Source: Nocardia asiatica NBRC 100129
Lineage (GTDB): Bacteria; Actinomycetota; Actinomycetes; Mycobacteriales; Mycobacteriaceae
Assembly (NCBI RefSeq): GCF_000308415.1
Contig: NZ_BAFS01000465.1
Location: 1 to 45,672, forward strand
Length of the DNA: 45,672 nt
Direction of reading: 5' to 3'
The notes below the pieces were generated by a model that searched no databases, had not been told where the DNA came from, and saw nothing but the letters and a program-made list of their open reading frames with translations. Positions within the stretch are counted from its first letter, which is position 1. Every line of letters begins with the position of its first letter. Below are positions 16,529-24,980 of the stretch, one piece after another. Both the position numbers and the translations under genes were made by a program.

Positions 16529-16825
16529 ATGGCCGCGTTGCGCTTACTCGGATCCGGATCGAAGGATGGCGGTTGCCCAGCTCTGTACGCCACCGACAGC
16601 GGCACCCTCATCGTGCAGGGCATCGCCACACGCGATGGCAACGCGGTGCTGGTGCCGCATGCGCTGCTGAATTGGGCAGAACCTGGACTCACTCTCAACG
16701 TCGAAACCACGACCACCCCTGGCGTCGTGCTGATCGCCGGGGACCGGATCACCGACGACATTCGCACGCGACTCACACTCGACCCGGACGAAACCGCCGT
16801 GGAGGTGCCGCGATGCGCGCAGTGA
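16529..16825 (+). CDS. Conserved small protein of the DUF6879/XRE trio
   Basis: A 98-residue soluble protein with an all-beta look (CPALYATDSGTLIVQGIAT, VLVPHALLNW). Comparable small proteins sit directly before DUF6879 and XRE-DUF5753 genes in many streptomycetes and nocardiae, which is the main support. I start at ATG 16529 because GGAG lies six bases before it; a TTG at 16517 would add four residues. Its end overlaps the DUF6879 gene by 13 bp, so the three genes are probably translated from one message. Biochemical role unknown. Confidence 0.7.
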   Translation: MAALRLLGSGSKDGGCPALYATDSGTLIVQGIATRDGNAVLVPHALLNWAEPGLTLNVETTTTPGVVLIAGDRITDDIRTRLTLDPDETAVEVPRCAQ

Positions 16826-17358
16826 CCGGTGAACTCGCGGGGCAAGGCATTTACGCCGAGTTCTTCCGATCGGCTCGGTCCACCGCCGTACACCTCGAAG
16901 TGCAGGACTCCTACCAGGTCCCCGACGAATATGCACCCCTCAAGCGATGGCGGGAAACCGGCGAGATCATCGAAACCGACGGGGGGCGACAGTGGTGCGA
17001 TCTGGTCACTGAGACCACCGCTCGCGGCGTAACCGTTGCACGGGTGCGAGTGGTCAGCGTGCCACACACCGAGTACACCCGTTGGCTGGTGGATGCTTGC
17101 GCACCCAATGCCGCGGCGGGGGAGCAGATTAGGTGGCTGCCACGCCACCTCGCCGATGAAGTGCCAGCTGACGACTACTGGTTGTTCGATGAACAGACCG
17201 TCGCGTTCAACACCATCGACGACACCGGGGACGCGGCTGGGCTCGCGGTCACCACCGACCCTGCCATCGCCCGGGTGTGCACCGAGGCGTGGCATCGGCT
17301 GTGGCGCCACGGCATCGATCACGCCGACTACCGCAGATCGGAGCACGCGGCCCGGTGA
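16813..17358 (+). CDS. DUF6879 family protein
   Basis: A 181-residue protein matching the DUF6879 pattern: an N-terminal FFRSARSTAVHLEVQDSY helix-strand unit, the central VARVRVVSVPHTEYTRW, and the acidic DDYWLFDEQTVAFNTIDD near the C-terminus. The family has no proven activity. It is almost always found beside an XRE regulator, and this suggests a regulatory module, possibly responsive to a signal or acting on a membrane-linked process. GGAGGT lies six bases before ATG 16813. The stop overlaps the next gene by 4 bp (GTGA, 17355-17358). Confidence 0.85.
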   Translation: MRAVTGELAGQGIYAEFFRSARSTAVHLEVQDSYQVPDEYAPLKRWRETGEIIETDGGRQWCDLVTETTARGVTVARVRVVSVPHTEYTRWLVDACAPNAAAGEQIRWLPRHLADEVPADDYWLFDEQTVAFNTIDDTGDAAGLAVTTDPAIARVCTEAWHRLWRHGIDHADYRRSEHAAR

Positions 17359-18197
17359 GCAGCAGTGTCGGACAGGCGCGCGCGGCGCTGGGAGCGCGGT
17401 TGCGGGAGCTGCGTCGCGACGCGCGCCTGTCCGGCAAAGAACTCGCCGCCGCCTGCGGATGGCATCCGGCCAAGGTGTCGCGGCTCGAGCACGGACACCA
17501 ACAGCCCAGCGAGGACGACCTGCTCGCGTGGTGCCGCGCCACCGACGCCATGATGGTCTACGACGACCTCATCGCCAACCTGCGCAATCTTCGCTCGATG
17601 TACCTGGAATGGCGGCGCATCATCGCCGGAGGCCGCGCGCACCGGCAACGCCAGTCGCTGGACATCGAGCATCGTGCCCGCAGCATCCGCTGGTTCGAGA
17701 CCTGGGTGATCCCTGGCCTACTTCAAACCCCGGACTACGCAGCAGCGGTGTTCACCGCCTGCCGAGGCGTGATTCCCGGAGGGCGGGACGACGTCGACGA
17801 AGCCGTGGCCATCCGCATGACTCGTCAGAAGATCCTCCGCACACAGCGACGGTTCGTGTTCATCATCGCCGAGGCCGCCCTACACCAGCGCATCGGCGGT
17901 CCTGCGCTCATGCGCGAGCAGTTGTATGCCTTGCTGGATCACGCCACCAACCCCCGCATCGAACTCGCGATCCTCCCATTGGCCGCGAACTCGCTCGTCG
18001 CCTCCCACGGATTCATCATGTTCGACCGCGACAGCGTCATGGTCGAAACGGTCAGCGCCGAACTCACCGTCACGCGTCCCTCCGAAATTGCGATATATGA
18101 CGATGTCTTCGTGCTTCTGCAGGACTTGGCGCTGCACGGCGCCGCCGCCACCGCGCTTATCTCCGAAATCGCCGCTGCCACCCATGACGACAGCTGA
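17355..18197 (+). CDS. XRE-family regulator with DUF5753 domain
   Basis: A 280-residue regulator. The N-terminal HTH (about residues 8-65) contains LGARLRELRRDARLSGKELA and KVSRLEHGHQQPSEDD. The remainder is a DUF5753 domain, shown by RWFETWVIPGLLQTPDYAAA, by the helix with ALLDHATNPRIELAILPL, and by the motif SHGFIMFD. Proteins of this type occur in great numbers in streptomycetes and nocardiae, usually with a small DUF397 or DUF6879 partner. The GTG start forms a GTGA overlap with the DUF6879 stop. The trio faces the terpenoid operon convergently, so direct control of that operon is not implied by layout. Confidence 0.88.
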   Translation: MSSSVGQARAALGARLRELRRDARLSGKELAAACGWHPAKVSRLEHGHQQPSEDDLLAWCRATDAMMVYDDLIANLRNLRSMYLEWRRIIAGGRAHRQRQSLDIEHRARSIRWFETWVIPGLLQTPDYAAAVFTACRGVIPGGRDDVDEAVAIRMTRQKILRTQRRFVFIIAEAALHQRIGGPALMREQLYALLDHATNPRIELAILPLAANSLVASHGFIMFDRDSVMVETVSAELTVTRPSEIAIYDDVFVLLQDLALHGAAATALISEIAAATHDDS

Positions 18198-18224
18198 CCT
18201 GAACCTGTCGGTGGCGGTGCCCGG

Positions 18225-18267
18225 CCCCGACTCAGCGCACGGTCACTGGTCGCGCTGAGTACCGGGG
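18225..18267. terminator. Bidirectional terminator between XRE-DUF5753 and ispG
   Basis: ACTCAGCGC (18230-18238) pairs with GCGCTGAGT (18252-18260), and outer CCCCG (18225-18229) pairs with CGGGG (18263-18267) after a 2-base bulge. It sits between two convergent genes, 27 bases from each stop, and can serve both. Confidence 0.7.
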
Positions 18268-18293
18268 CGAGCGAGTCGAGGGCGTCATGGTTT

Positions 18294-19415
18294 CTACGCG
18301 CCCTCGGCGATGCGCATCGCCTCTTCGATGAGCGTCTCCACGATCTGGGCCTCCGGGACGGTTTTGATGACCTCGCCCTTGACGAAGATCTGGCCCTTGC
18401 CGTTGCCGGAGGCCACGCCCAGGTCGGCTTCGCGCGCCTCGCCAGGCCCGTTCACGACGCAGCCCATCACAGCCACCCGCAACGGCACCGCAATACCTTC
18501 CAGGCCCGCGGTCACCCTATTGGCCAGGGTGTACACATCCACCTGCGCACGCCCGCAGGATGGACACGACACGATCTCCAACTTGCGCGGGCGCAGGTTC
18601 AGCGATTGCAGGATCTGTCCGCCGACCTTGACCTCCTCGACGGGCGGCGCGGACAGCGAGACCCGGATGGTGTCGCCGATGCCCTCCGCCAGCAGCGCGC
18701 CGAACGCGACGGCGGATTTGATCGTGCCCTGGAAGGCCGGGCCCGCCTCGGTGACGCCGAGGTGCAGCGGGTAGTCGCACTGCGCGGCCAGCTGGCGGTA
18801 TGCCTCCACCATGATCACCGGGTCGTTGTGCTTGACCGAGATCTTGATATCGCCGAAGCCGTGTTCCTCGAACAGGCTCGCCTCCCACAGCGCCGACTCC
18901 ACCAGCGCTTCGGGTGTGGCCTTGCCGTACTTCTGCATCATCCGCATGTCCAGCGAGCCGGCGTTCACGCCGATACGAATGGGAATCCCTGCGGCGCCTG
19001 CGGCTTTTGCCACTTCCTTGACTCGGCCGTCGAACTCTTTGATGTTGCCGGGGTTGACCCGCACTGCCGCGCACCCGGCGTCGATGGCTGCGAAGATGTA
19101 CCGCGGCTGGAAGTGGATATCGGCGATCACCGGAATCTGAGACTTCCGCGCGATCGTGGCCAACGCGTCCGCGTCCTCCTGACGCGGACACGCCACCCGC
19201 ACGATGTCGCACCCCGACGCGGTCAACTCCGCGATCTGCTGCAGGGTGGCGTTCACATCATGCGTCTTGGTCGTCGTCATGGACTGGACAGAGACTCTGG
19301 AGTCGGAGCCCACGCCGACGGTGCCTACGCGGAGTTGTCGGGTCTTTCGTCGTGGGTGCAGCGTCGGCGGTGGCGGGGTTGGGATGGGAAGAATGACCGG
19401 GGTATGCACGTTCAC
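18294..19415 (-). CDS. ispG: 4-hydroxy-3-methylbut-2-enyl diphosphate synthase (flavodoxin/ferredoxin-dependent)
   Basis: IspG (GcpE) converts methylerythritol cyclodiphosphate to HMBPP, the penultimate step of the MEP pathway, using a [4Fe-4S] cluster. The 373-residue protein has the TIM-barrel part with SVQSMTTTKTHDV, ADIHFQPRYI and VRVNPGNIKEF, and the cluster ligands in CPSCGR and MGCVVNGPGE. The length matches the actinobacterial form without the plant insertion. Its GTG start forms a GTGA overlap with the dxs stop (19412-19415). It is the last gene of the five-gene terpenoid operon. A housekeeping ispG usually sits near dxr in actinomycetes; dxr is not here, so this is probably an extra copy dedicated to the operon. 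Confidence 0.95.
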   Translation of the reverse strand: MNVHTPVILPIPTPPPPTLHPRRKTRQLRVGTVGVGSDSRVSVQSMTTTKTHDVNATLQQIAELTASGCDIVRVACPRQEDADALATIARKSQIPVIADIHFQPRYIFAAIDAGCAAVRVNPGNIKEFDGRVKEVAKAAGAAGIPIRIGVNAGSLDMRMMQKYGKATPEALVESALWEASLFEEHGFGDIKISVKHNDPVIMVEAYRQLAAQCDYPLHLGVTEAGPAFQGTIKSAVAFGALLAEGIGDTIRVSLSAPPVEEVKVGGQILQSLNLRPRKLEIVSCPSCGRAQVDVYTLANRVTAGLEGIAVPLRVAVMGCVVNGPGEAREADLGVASGNGKGQIFVKGEVIKTVPEAQIVETLIEEAMRIAEGA

Positions 19416-21253
19416 GGCGCACTCCAGGTGTCGGCGGGCACCGAGCCCGCTGGGGATTGGTCGGGCAGCGCCTCCAGCAATGCCACGCAGTCGGTCGCGA
19501 TTGCCTCGCCGGTGAGCCCGTAGTGGGCCAGAAGCTGGGACCGGGTGGCGTGGGGCACGTACTCGGTGGGGATCCCCAGCGCTCGGATGGCTGCGGCGCG
19601 TGGTGACCGTTCGCTCACCGCCTGCACGAGGCGGCCCCCGATGCCACCGTTAACGATGCCGTCTTCGACGCTCAATGTGATGCGGTGGCGGGCAATGAGG
19701 GTGAACAGTCCGGGGTTGAGCGGCCATACCCATTTCGCGTCGATGACGGTCGATCCGCAGCCTTTCGCTTCGAGAATCGCGGCCGCGCGCAGGCACTGGT
19801 CAGCCAGTGCGCCCACAGAGACGATCAGCACATCCAGGGGCAGATGTGCGCTGCGGAAGAGGATGTCGATGCCGTCGATCTGCGCCACTGCCGGAATATT
19901 TTCGCCGACTGCGGCTTTCGGATAGCGGATGGCGGTCGGGGAGGGAATCTCGACCGCTTCGCGCAGCAGTTCGCGCAGACGGGCGGGGTCGCGCGGCGCC
20001 GCGATCTGCATGCCGGGGACACAGGACAGCAGCGCCATGTCCGACAGGCCGTGATGACTCGGACCGTCGGGTCCGGTGATCCCGGCTCGGTCCAGCACCA
20101 GTGTGACTGGCGCCTGGTGCATGCCGACGTCGAGATGGACCTGGTCGAACGCGCGCGCCAGAAACGTCGAATAGATCGCGACCACGGGGTGCCGGCCGAC
20201 GCTGGCCATCGCGGCCGCCGCCGCGACCACATGCTGTTCGGCGATGCCGAAGTCATGAACCCGGTCCGGATGCGTGCGCGACATCGGGCCCAGCCCGGTT
20301 GGCAGTCGCATCGCGGCGGTGAGAGCGTGGACGTCGCCGCGACTGTCGGCGATCGACAGCAATTCCGCGCCGAACACGTCGGTCCACGTCGGCTGGGCTG
20401 GTGCCAGTGGTCGACCGGTAGCGGGGTCGATTGCGCCGACCGCATGCATCCGATCATCCTCATCCGCTTCGGCGGGTGGATATCCCCGGCCCTTTTCGGT
20501 CACGGCATGGACCACGACCGGTCGGCCCATCGCGGCCGCGCGCTGCAGCGCCTCGATTGTGGCCGAGATGTCGTGCCCGTCGACCGGGCCGAGGTATGCG
20601 AATCCCAACGTTGTGAACAGGTTTCCAGCGTGTGATTCGCCGCGGCGGAGCTGCGCCAGATGTGTTGCCAGTGCGCTGACGGTCTTGTCATACGAGCGTG
20701 CGTTGTCGTTGACGACGATCACGACGGGCTGATCGGTGTAGCCGAGATTGATCAGCCCCTCCCATGCGACACCTCCGGTGAGTGCGCCGTCGCCGATGAC
20801 GGCGACCACACGGTGGTCGCGCGAGCGGTCCAGCGTGGCGGCGATGCCGTGCTCCCAGGCGAGGCTGACCGAGGCGTGGGAGTGGTCGATCCAATCGTGC
20901 ACCGATTCGGCGCGGCTCGGATATCCCGACAGCCCATTGCGCCTGCGGAGTGTATGGAATTGCCCGCCGCGGCCGGTGAGGATCTTGTGTGTGTACGCCT
21001 GATGCCCGGTGTCGAAGAGGATCGGGTCGTCAGGGGAGCAGAAAACGCGGTGGAGGGCGATGGTCAGCTCCACGGTACCGAGGGACGCTCCCAAGTGTCC
21101 GCCCGTGGCGGTCACTTCTCGAATCATGTGCGCGCGAACCTTGTCGGCCAGCGCGCCCAACTGCGCTGCGTCGAGAAGGGCTATGTCCTGTGGTCCCGAC
21201 AGAGAAGCCAGTACACCCGGCGTCGTGGCCTGCGCGGCGTGTGGCGGGGTCAT
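19412..21253 (-). CDS. dxs: 1-deoxy-D-xylulose-5-phosphate synthase
   Basis: DXS condenses pyruvate with glyceraldehyde 3-phosphate in the first, flux-controlling MEP step, using thiamine diphosphate and Mg2+. The 613-residue protein has TGGHLGASLGTVELT and DTGHQAYTHK, the TPP-binding GDGALTGGVAWEG...VVNDNARS, the catalytic glutamate in FGIAEQHVVAA, and DRAGITGPDGPSHHG in the pyrimidine-binding domain. ATG 21253 overlaps the ispH stop by 4 bp (ATGA). Residues 1-20 are a short divergent leader. As with ispG, its place in a terpene operon points to a second, pathway-dedicated copy that raises precursor supply. Confidence 0.95.
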   Translation of the reverse strand: MTPPHAAQATTPGVLASLSGPQDIALLDAAQLGALADKVRAHMIREVTATGGHLGASLGTVELTIALHRVFCSPDDPILFDTGHQAYTHKILTGRGGQFHTLRRRNGLSGYPSRAESVHDWIDHSHASVSLAWEHGIAATLDRSRDHRVVAVIGDGALTGGVAWEGLINLGYTDQPVVIVVNDNARSYDKTVSALATHLAQLRRGESHAGNLFTTLGFAYLGPVDGHDISATIEALQRAAAMGRPVVVHAVTEKGRGYPPAEADEDDRMHAVGAIDPATGRPLAPAQPTWTDVFGAELLSIADSRGDVHALTAAMRLPTGLGPMSRTHPDRVHDFGIAEQHVVAAAAAMASVGRHPVVAIYSTFLARAFDQVHLDVGMHQAPVTLVLDRAGITGPDGPSHHGLSDMALLSCVPGMQIAAPRDPARLRELLREAVEIPSPTAIRYPKAAVGENIPAVAQIDGIDILFRSAHLPLDVLIVSVGALADQCLRAAAILEAKGCGSTVIDAKWVWPLNPGLFTLIARHRITLSVEDGIVNGGIGGRLVQAVSERSPRAAAIRALGIPTEYVPHATRSQLLAHYGLTGEAIATDCVALLEALPDQSPAGSVPADTWSAP

Positions 21254-22218
21254 GACATCTCTTCTTGTCTGGCGATCGGCAGTTGTCGGGGCGGCGCGAA
21301 CCGCATCGTCTCGGTGGTGATCTCGCGCTCGACCACCACCACGGGACCGCGGGCGCGGAGTTGCTCAACGACCTGGCCGACCAGTTCGGGCGGGGTGGAG
21401 GCGCCGGCGGTCACGCCGATGGTCTCGGCGTCCTCGAGCCACGCCTGGTCTATGTCTCCGGCGTTGTCGATCAGGTAGGCGGCGGTGCCTGAGCGGCGAG
21501 CGAGCTCGACGAGGCGTTGGGAGTTGGAGGAGTTGCGCGAACCGATGACCAGCAGAACGTCCGCGTCGTCGACGACTGCGCGCACCGCGTTTTGCCGGTT
21601 GGTGGTGGCGTAGCAGATGTCCTCGGACGGGGGCTCCTTCAACCCGGGGTATCGGGCTCGCAGCGCCTCGATCACCGTGGTGGTCTCGTCCAGTGCGAGA
21701 GTCGTCTGCGTCAGCACCGCCACCCCGCTGTCATCGGGCAGCTCGAGCGAGGCCACGTCCTCGGCTGTCTCCACGAGCACCGTGGCGTCCGGCGCCACCC
21801 CGAGCGTTCCAACCGCCTCTTCGTGCCCGGCATGGCCGATCAGGACGATTCGATCGCCGCGGCGGGCGAATCGCTCGGCTTCATGATGGACCTTGCGAAC
21901 CAGGGGGCAGGTCGCGTCGATGACCGTCAAACCGCGGCGGTCAGCTTCGGCGCGCACGGCCGGGGACACACCGTGTGCGGAGAAGACCACGGTGGCATCC
22001 TCCGGCGCAGGGTCGGGAATATCCGCGAGTTCCTCGACGAAGATGGCGCCGCGTGCCTCGAGGGTGGCGACGACGTGGGAGTTGTGCACGATCTGCTTGC
22101 GGACGAACACCGGGCCACGGGCGTGCGCCAAAGCACGCTCGACGGTCTCGATCGCCCGCTCCACGCCCGCGCAGTAGCTGCGCGGCGACGCCAGCAGCAC
22201 AGTGGTGGTCTCGCTCAT
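21250..22218 (-). CDS. ispH: 4-hydroxy-3-methylbut-2-enyl diphosphate reductase
   Basis: IspH (LytB) reduces HMBPP to IPP and DMAPP, the last MEP step, with a [4Fe-4S] cluster held by three cysteines. All three are visible: C16 in SPRSYCAGVERA, one in VIDATCPLVRKVH and one in SEDICYATTNRQ. HNSHVV and FSAHGV supply the conserved histidines and TAGASTPP the phosphate loop. Two ATG codons overlap the terpene synthase stop: 22221 (4-bp ATGA overlap, two bases from GGAAGG) and 22218 (five bases from it); I chose the second for spacing. The C-terminus overlaps dxs by 4 bp. Confidence 0.95.
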   Translation of the reverse strand: MSETTTVLLASPRSYCAGVERAIETVERALAHARGPVFVRKQIVHNSHVVATLEARGAIFVEELADIPDPAPEDATVVFSAHGVSPAVRAEADRRGLTVIDATCPLVRKVHHEAERFARRGDRIVLIGHAGHEEAVGTLGVAPDATVLVETAEDVASLELPDDSGVAVLTQTTLALDETTTVIEALRARYPGLKEPPSEDICYATTNRQNAVRAVVDDADVLLVIGSRNSSNSQRLVELARRSGTAAYLIDNAGDIDQAWLEDAETIGVTAGASTPPELVGQVVEQLRARGPVVVVEREITTETMRFAPPRQLPIARQEEMS

Positions 22219-23339
22219 CATCGCCTTCCGCTGGTCGCGTACTTCCACCAACCGGCGATCTCCGGATACGGCGGTGGTGTCAGGTCATCCGGATCGGCCA
22301 ATGCCGGTGTGTGCGAAAGAACCACCTGTGCAGGAGCAGGGTTCGTTGGCGTGCCGCCGGCGCGCTCGTGGTAGCGGGGGGTTGTCGCCGCCCAGTGAAT
22401 GCCAGCGGGGATCCAGTTGGGCAGGTCGAGCGCCAGCCGCGCGACCGCTGGCCGCGGGTCCGTGCGCAGCTGGCGCTGCAGATGCCAGGCAAGCGCCACG
22501 GTCCGTTCGTACAGTCGCCAAGTCTCCGTCACCGCGGTAGCCGGATCGAGGTCATGGTGAAAGGTGAGGACAGCGATCAGATTCGTGGTGGCGGTCCCGG
22601 CGCTCTGCTCCTTGGCGACGCTGTAGAGGTCGTTGAGCAGAACCGTGGCCATCATCGTGGCTTTCACGAATGCCCGCACCGGCGGGTCGTCGAGGATGCG
22701 TAGCGGCACCTCGCAGCCCATGGTTGCCGGGGTGAACGGAAGCAGTGTGCCAACACCACATTTCGCCCACCGAGTCTGCATGTACTGGCTGAGGGTCGGC
22801 GGCGTCGCCTGTCGCTGCAACGCGGTGTAGCGCAACTGCCCGTTCAACCAGGCCGCGAATTCCAGACGAAACCACAGTATTTCGGTGTCGGTCAGCACGC
22901 TCTCGAGCTCGCCACGTAAGTCCTGCAGCGCGGCCGCCCACCGATCGCCGGGTGGCAGAGAAACCTCGGGGCCGTCGGTCATCACCGCATGAAGGGTGCC
23001 GGCGTGCGCGACGTTCTGCTCCAGGTGCGGGTGGGCGTCCCAATGGTCATCCAGCAGCGCGCCGAGATAGAACCATTTCGTCGCGGCAAGGATGGTGGAG
23101 TCGGGGGCATGCGGCAGAGCTGGCGCGATTCCCGCCGCGCACCCCATCCGAGTTGCGATAGCGCCGGGCTCGCACACGCCCTGCGAGAGGCACCACACGA
23201 CTGCTTGATCATCGACAGCGCGCACGTCGCATGGATGGGAGCGGAGGGGAAACGGGCAGTACACCGTGAGTCCCCCGGTCGGGTGCGCGGCAGTGTCTAC
23301 GTGGTCGGGGATTACGTCGATGGTGTGCGGAATGGTCAT
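22218..23339 (-). CDS. Class I terpene synthase (cyclase)
   Basis: Ionises a linear prenyl diphosphate and cyclises it. The 373-residue protein has the three class I marks in order: DDHWD at 97-101, NDLYSVAKE at 236-244 (N236, S240 and E244 as Mg2+ ligands), and the RY pair at 322-323 near the C-terminus. There is no class II DXDD domain. It is a single-domain bacterial cyclase, like the bacterial sesqui- and diterpene cyclases, with a C-terminal tail of about 45 residues. GGAGG lies a few bases before ATG 23339. It sits between its prenyl donor enzyme and MEP genes, so the substrate is probably whatever that synthase makes. Product class cannot be read from sequence, and I see no match to geosmin or methylisoborneol synthases. 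Confidence 0.9.
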   Translation of the reverse strand: MTIPHTIDVIPDHVDTAAHPTGGLTVYCPFPLRSHPCDVRAVDDQAVVWCLSQGVCEPGAIATRMGCAAGIAPALPHAPDSTILAATKWFYLGALLDDHWDAHPHLEQNVAHAGTLHAVMTDGPEVSLPPGDRWAAALQDLRGELESVLTDTEILWFRLEFAAWLNGQLRYTALQRQATPPTLSQYMQTRWAKCGVGTLLPFTPATMGCEVPLRILDDPPVRAFVKATMMATVLLNDLYSVAKEQSAGTATTNLIAVLTFHHDLDPATAVTETWRLYERTVALAWHLQRQLRTDPRPAVARLALDLPNWIPAGIHWAATTPRYHERAGGTPTNPAPAQVVLSHTPALADPDDLTPPPYPEIAGWWKYATSGRR

Positions 23340-23354
23340 GCAGTCCTCCCGGGC

Positions 23355-24434
23355 TCAGGCGCAGCGATCGGTGACGAGGCGGGCGAGCGCAGCAAGCTGT
23401 GTTTTTCCCTCAACTGTCGGGCGTGCCTCGACGAGTTTTTCGAGGGCCTTGGCGGCATGCGTCCGACCCTCAGCGAGCACCCAGTCCTGAGCACCGGTCT
23501 GCTCGATCAATCTCGCGGCCCGCATGGCCTGTGCGTCGGTCATCGGCCCTTCGTCGAAATAGAAACTCGCCAGCTCGGTCGCGGCCGGAGTACGCGCCTG
23601 CAATGCGGCCACCACCGGAAGGCTCTTCTTGCGCCGCCGCAGGTCCGCCAGTACAGGTTTGCCGGTCACGCCTTCGACACCCCAGATCCCGAGATAGTCG
23701 TCGACCAGCTGGAACGCGATGCCCAGGTGGTGGCCGAAAGAACCGAGCGCTCCGATCTGCTCGGGGGTGGCCTCGCCGTAGCGCGCGCCGAGCGCGCAGG
23801 CACCCTCGATCAGTGCGCCGGTCTTGGCGGCAGTCATCGCCATGCACTCCGGCAGCGATACATCCCGGCGGGATTCGAACTCGATGTCGGCGCGCTCACC
23901 AGCGAGCAGCCGCTTCACGACATCGATCAACGTGCCGATCGCGGGAACCGAATGCGGGGAGGAGAGCAGGGCCTCGATCGAGGAGAAGAACAACGCATCG
24001 CCGACGAGCACGGCCGCTGCGGGGTCGTAAGCGGCCCAGACCGAGGGCCGGTGGCGTCGCATGGTGTCCTGGTCGAAGACGTCGTCTTGGATGAGGCTGG
24101 CGTTGTGTACGAGTTCGACCGCGGCCGCGGCGGGCACCGCTGCCGCAGTCTGGCCGCCGACTGCCCGCGCGCAGGCCAGCACGAGCGCGGCGCGTAGCCC
24201 TTTACCCCAACTGCCTCCGGAATTGGGGCTGCCGTCGTGGTCGGTCCAGTCGAAGTGGTAGTTGGCGATGCGCCGGATCGTGTAGGGCAGCGTCGCGACC
24301 CACAGGCGCAATGCCGGGGCGACCACGGCGCGCGCCTCGCTGAGCAAATCGCTGGCATCCGTGGGGAGAACATCCGCAGGTGTCCCCTGCGTCATGGTGG
24401 CGGGCCGAGTACGGACCGGGTCGATGGTGCTCAT
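23355..24434 (-). CDS. Polyprenyl diphosphate synthase (trans, short chain; likely GGPP or FPP)
   Basis: Elongates DMAPP with IPP. The 359-residue protein has the first aspartate-rich motif LIQDDVFDQDTMRRHRP (DDVFD 117-121) and the second LVDDYLGIWG (DD 245-246), with HNASLIQ before the first and KTGALIEGAC between. Residues before the first motif that set chain length (VELVHNAS) do not give a safe answer; geranylgeranyl diphosphate is plausible, farnesyl possible. ATG 24434 is preceded by GGAG at four bases; an upstream ATG at 24611 would add 59 residues of poor composition. First gene of the operon, 15 bp before the terpene synthase. Confidence 0.9.
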   Translation of the reverse strand: MSTIDPVRTRPATMTQGTPADVLPTDASDLLSEARAVVAPALRLWVATLPYTIRRIANYHFDWTDHDGSPNSGGSWGKGLRAALVLACARAVGGQTAAAVPAAAAVELVHNASLIQDDVFDQDTMRRHRPSVWAAYDPAAAVLVGDALFFSSIEALLSSPHSVPAIGTLIDVVKRLLAGERADIEFESRRDVSLPECMAMTAAKTGALIEGACALGARYGEATPEQIGALGSFGHHLGIAFQLVDDYLGIWGVEGVTGKPVLADLRRRKKSLPVVAALQARTPAATELASFYFDEGPMTDAQAMRAARLIEQTGAQDWVLAEGRTHAAKALEKLVEARPTVEGKTQLAALARLVTDRCA

Positions 24435-24980
24435 GGTTCTCCAGAGAGTGAGTTCGGATGAAAGCAGGTTGGGTCGCGGTCGGCCGATCGATAAACACGT
24501 GAGGGTCGACGAGCACGTGGACTCTGTCTGTGAGGTCACGGATTCGCAGCACGTAGCCGGTTGTGCCCGTCGGCGCAGTGCAGTCAGCCGACGTGCAGTG
24601 AGTACCGCCACCAGCCGCAGCGGTGCCCCACCTTGAGCCGGAGTCGTCTGTCATGGCGTCATCGTTGCCGCTCGGAAGCCGAATCCTCTGCCGCCACCCA
24701 CGCGTGGTGTGCCTACACCCTGTGGTGGTTGCAGACATCTCCTGGTCGCGTCAGCCTGCGCTGGCACATCATGTGAGGCCTGGCAACGTCGTCAGCGAAG
24801 CCGCATCGCAAGTTCTGATCTGAAAATCCTCGCCGACCTGGGGCCGTCCGCAGCGGTTGAGGCCCAGGTTCGGGCCACCGCTATCAGCGGCTCGCCGCGC
24901 GGGTCATCGAATGTGTCTGTGCCGTAGGGCATTCTGGACGAGGCAAGCTTTCGACACGCTGCTCATCAGGGAGATGAACC
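24435..24980. promoter_or_regulatory. Divergent intergenic region upstream of the terpenoid operon
   Basis: This 546-bp space lies between the operon start and the divergent phosphatase gene and must hold both promoters. A minus-strand frame opening at ATG 24654 looks mildly protein-like (GYVLRIRDLTDRVHVLVD) but runs 230 bp into the prenyl synthase gene, so I do not call it. I see no clear operator, riboswitch fold or -35/-10 pair that I would defend. Confidence 0.5.

Noticed and set aside
18606..19523. 305-codon plus-strand frame over ispG
   Set aside because: Its composition is that of an antisense shadow of ispG, which is firmly identified by its cysteine motifs.
24202..24654. Minus-strand frame reading MTDDSGSRWG and GYVLRIRDLTDRVHVL upstream of the prenyl synthase
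   Set aside because: Mildly protein-like, but it would overlap the prenyl synthase by 230 bp, has no ribosome site, and its C-terminal part is a shadow.
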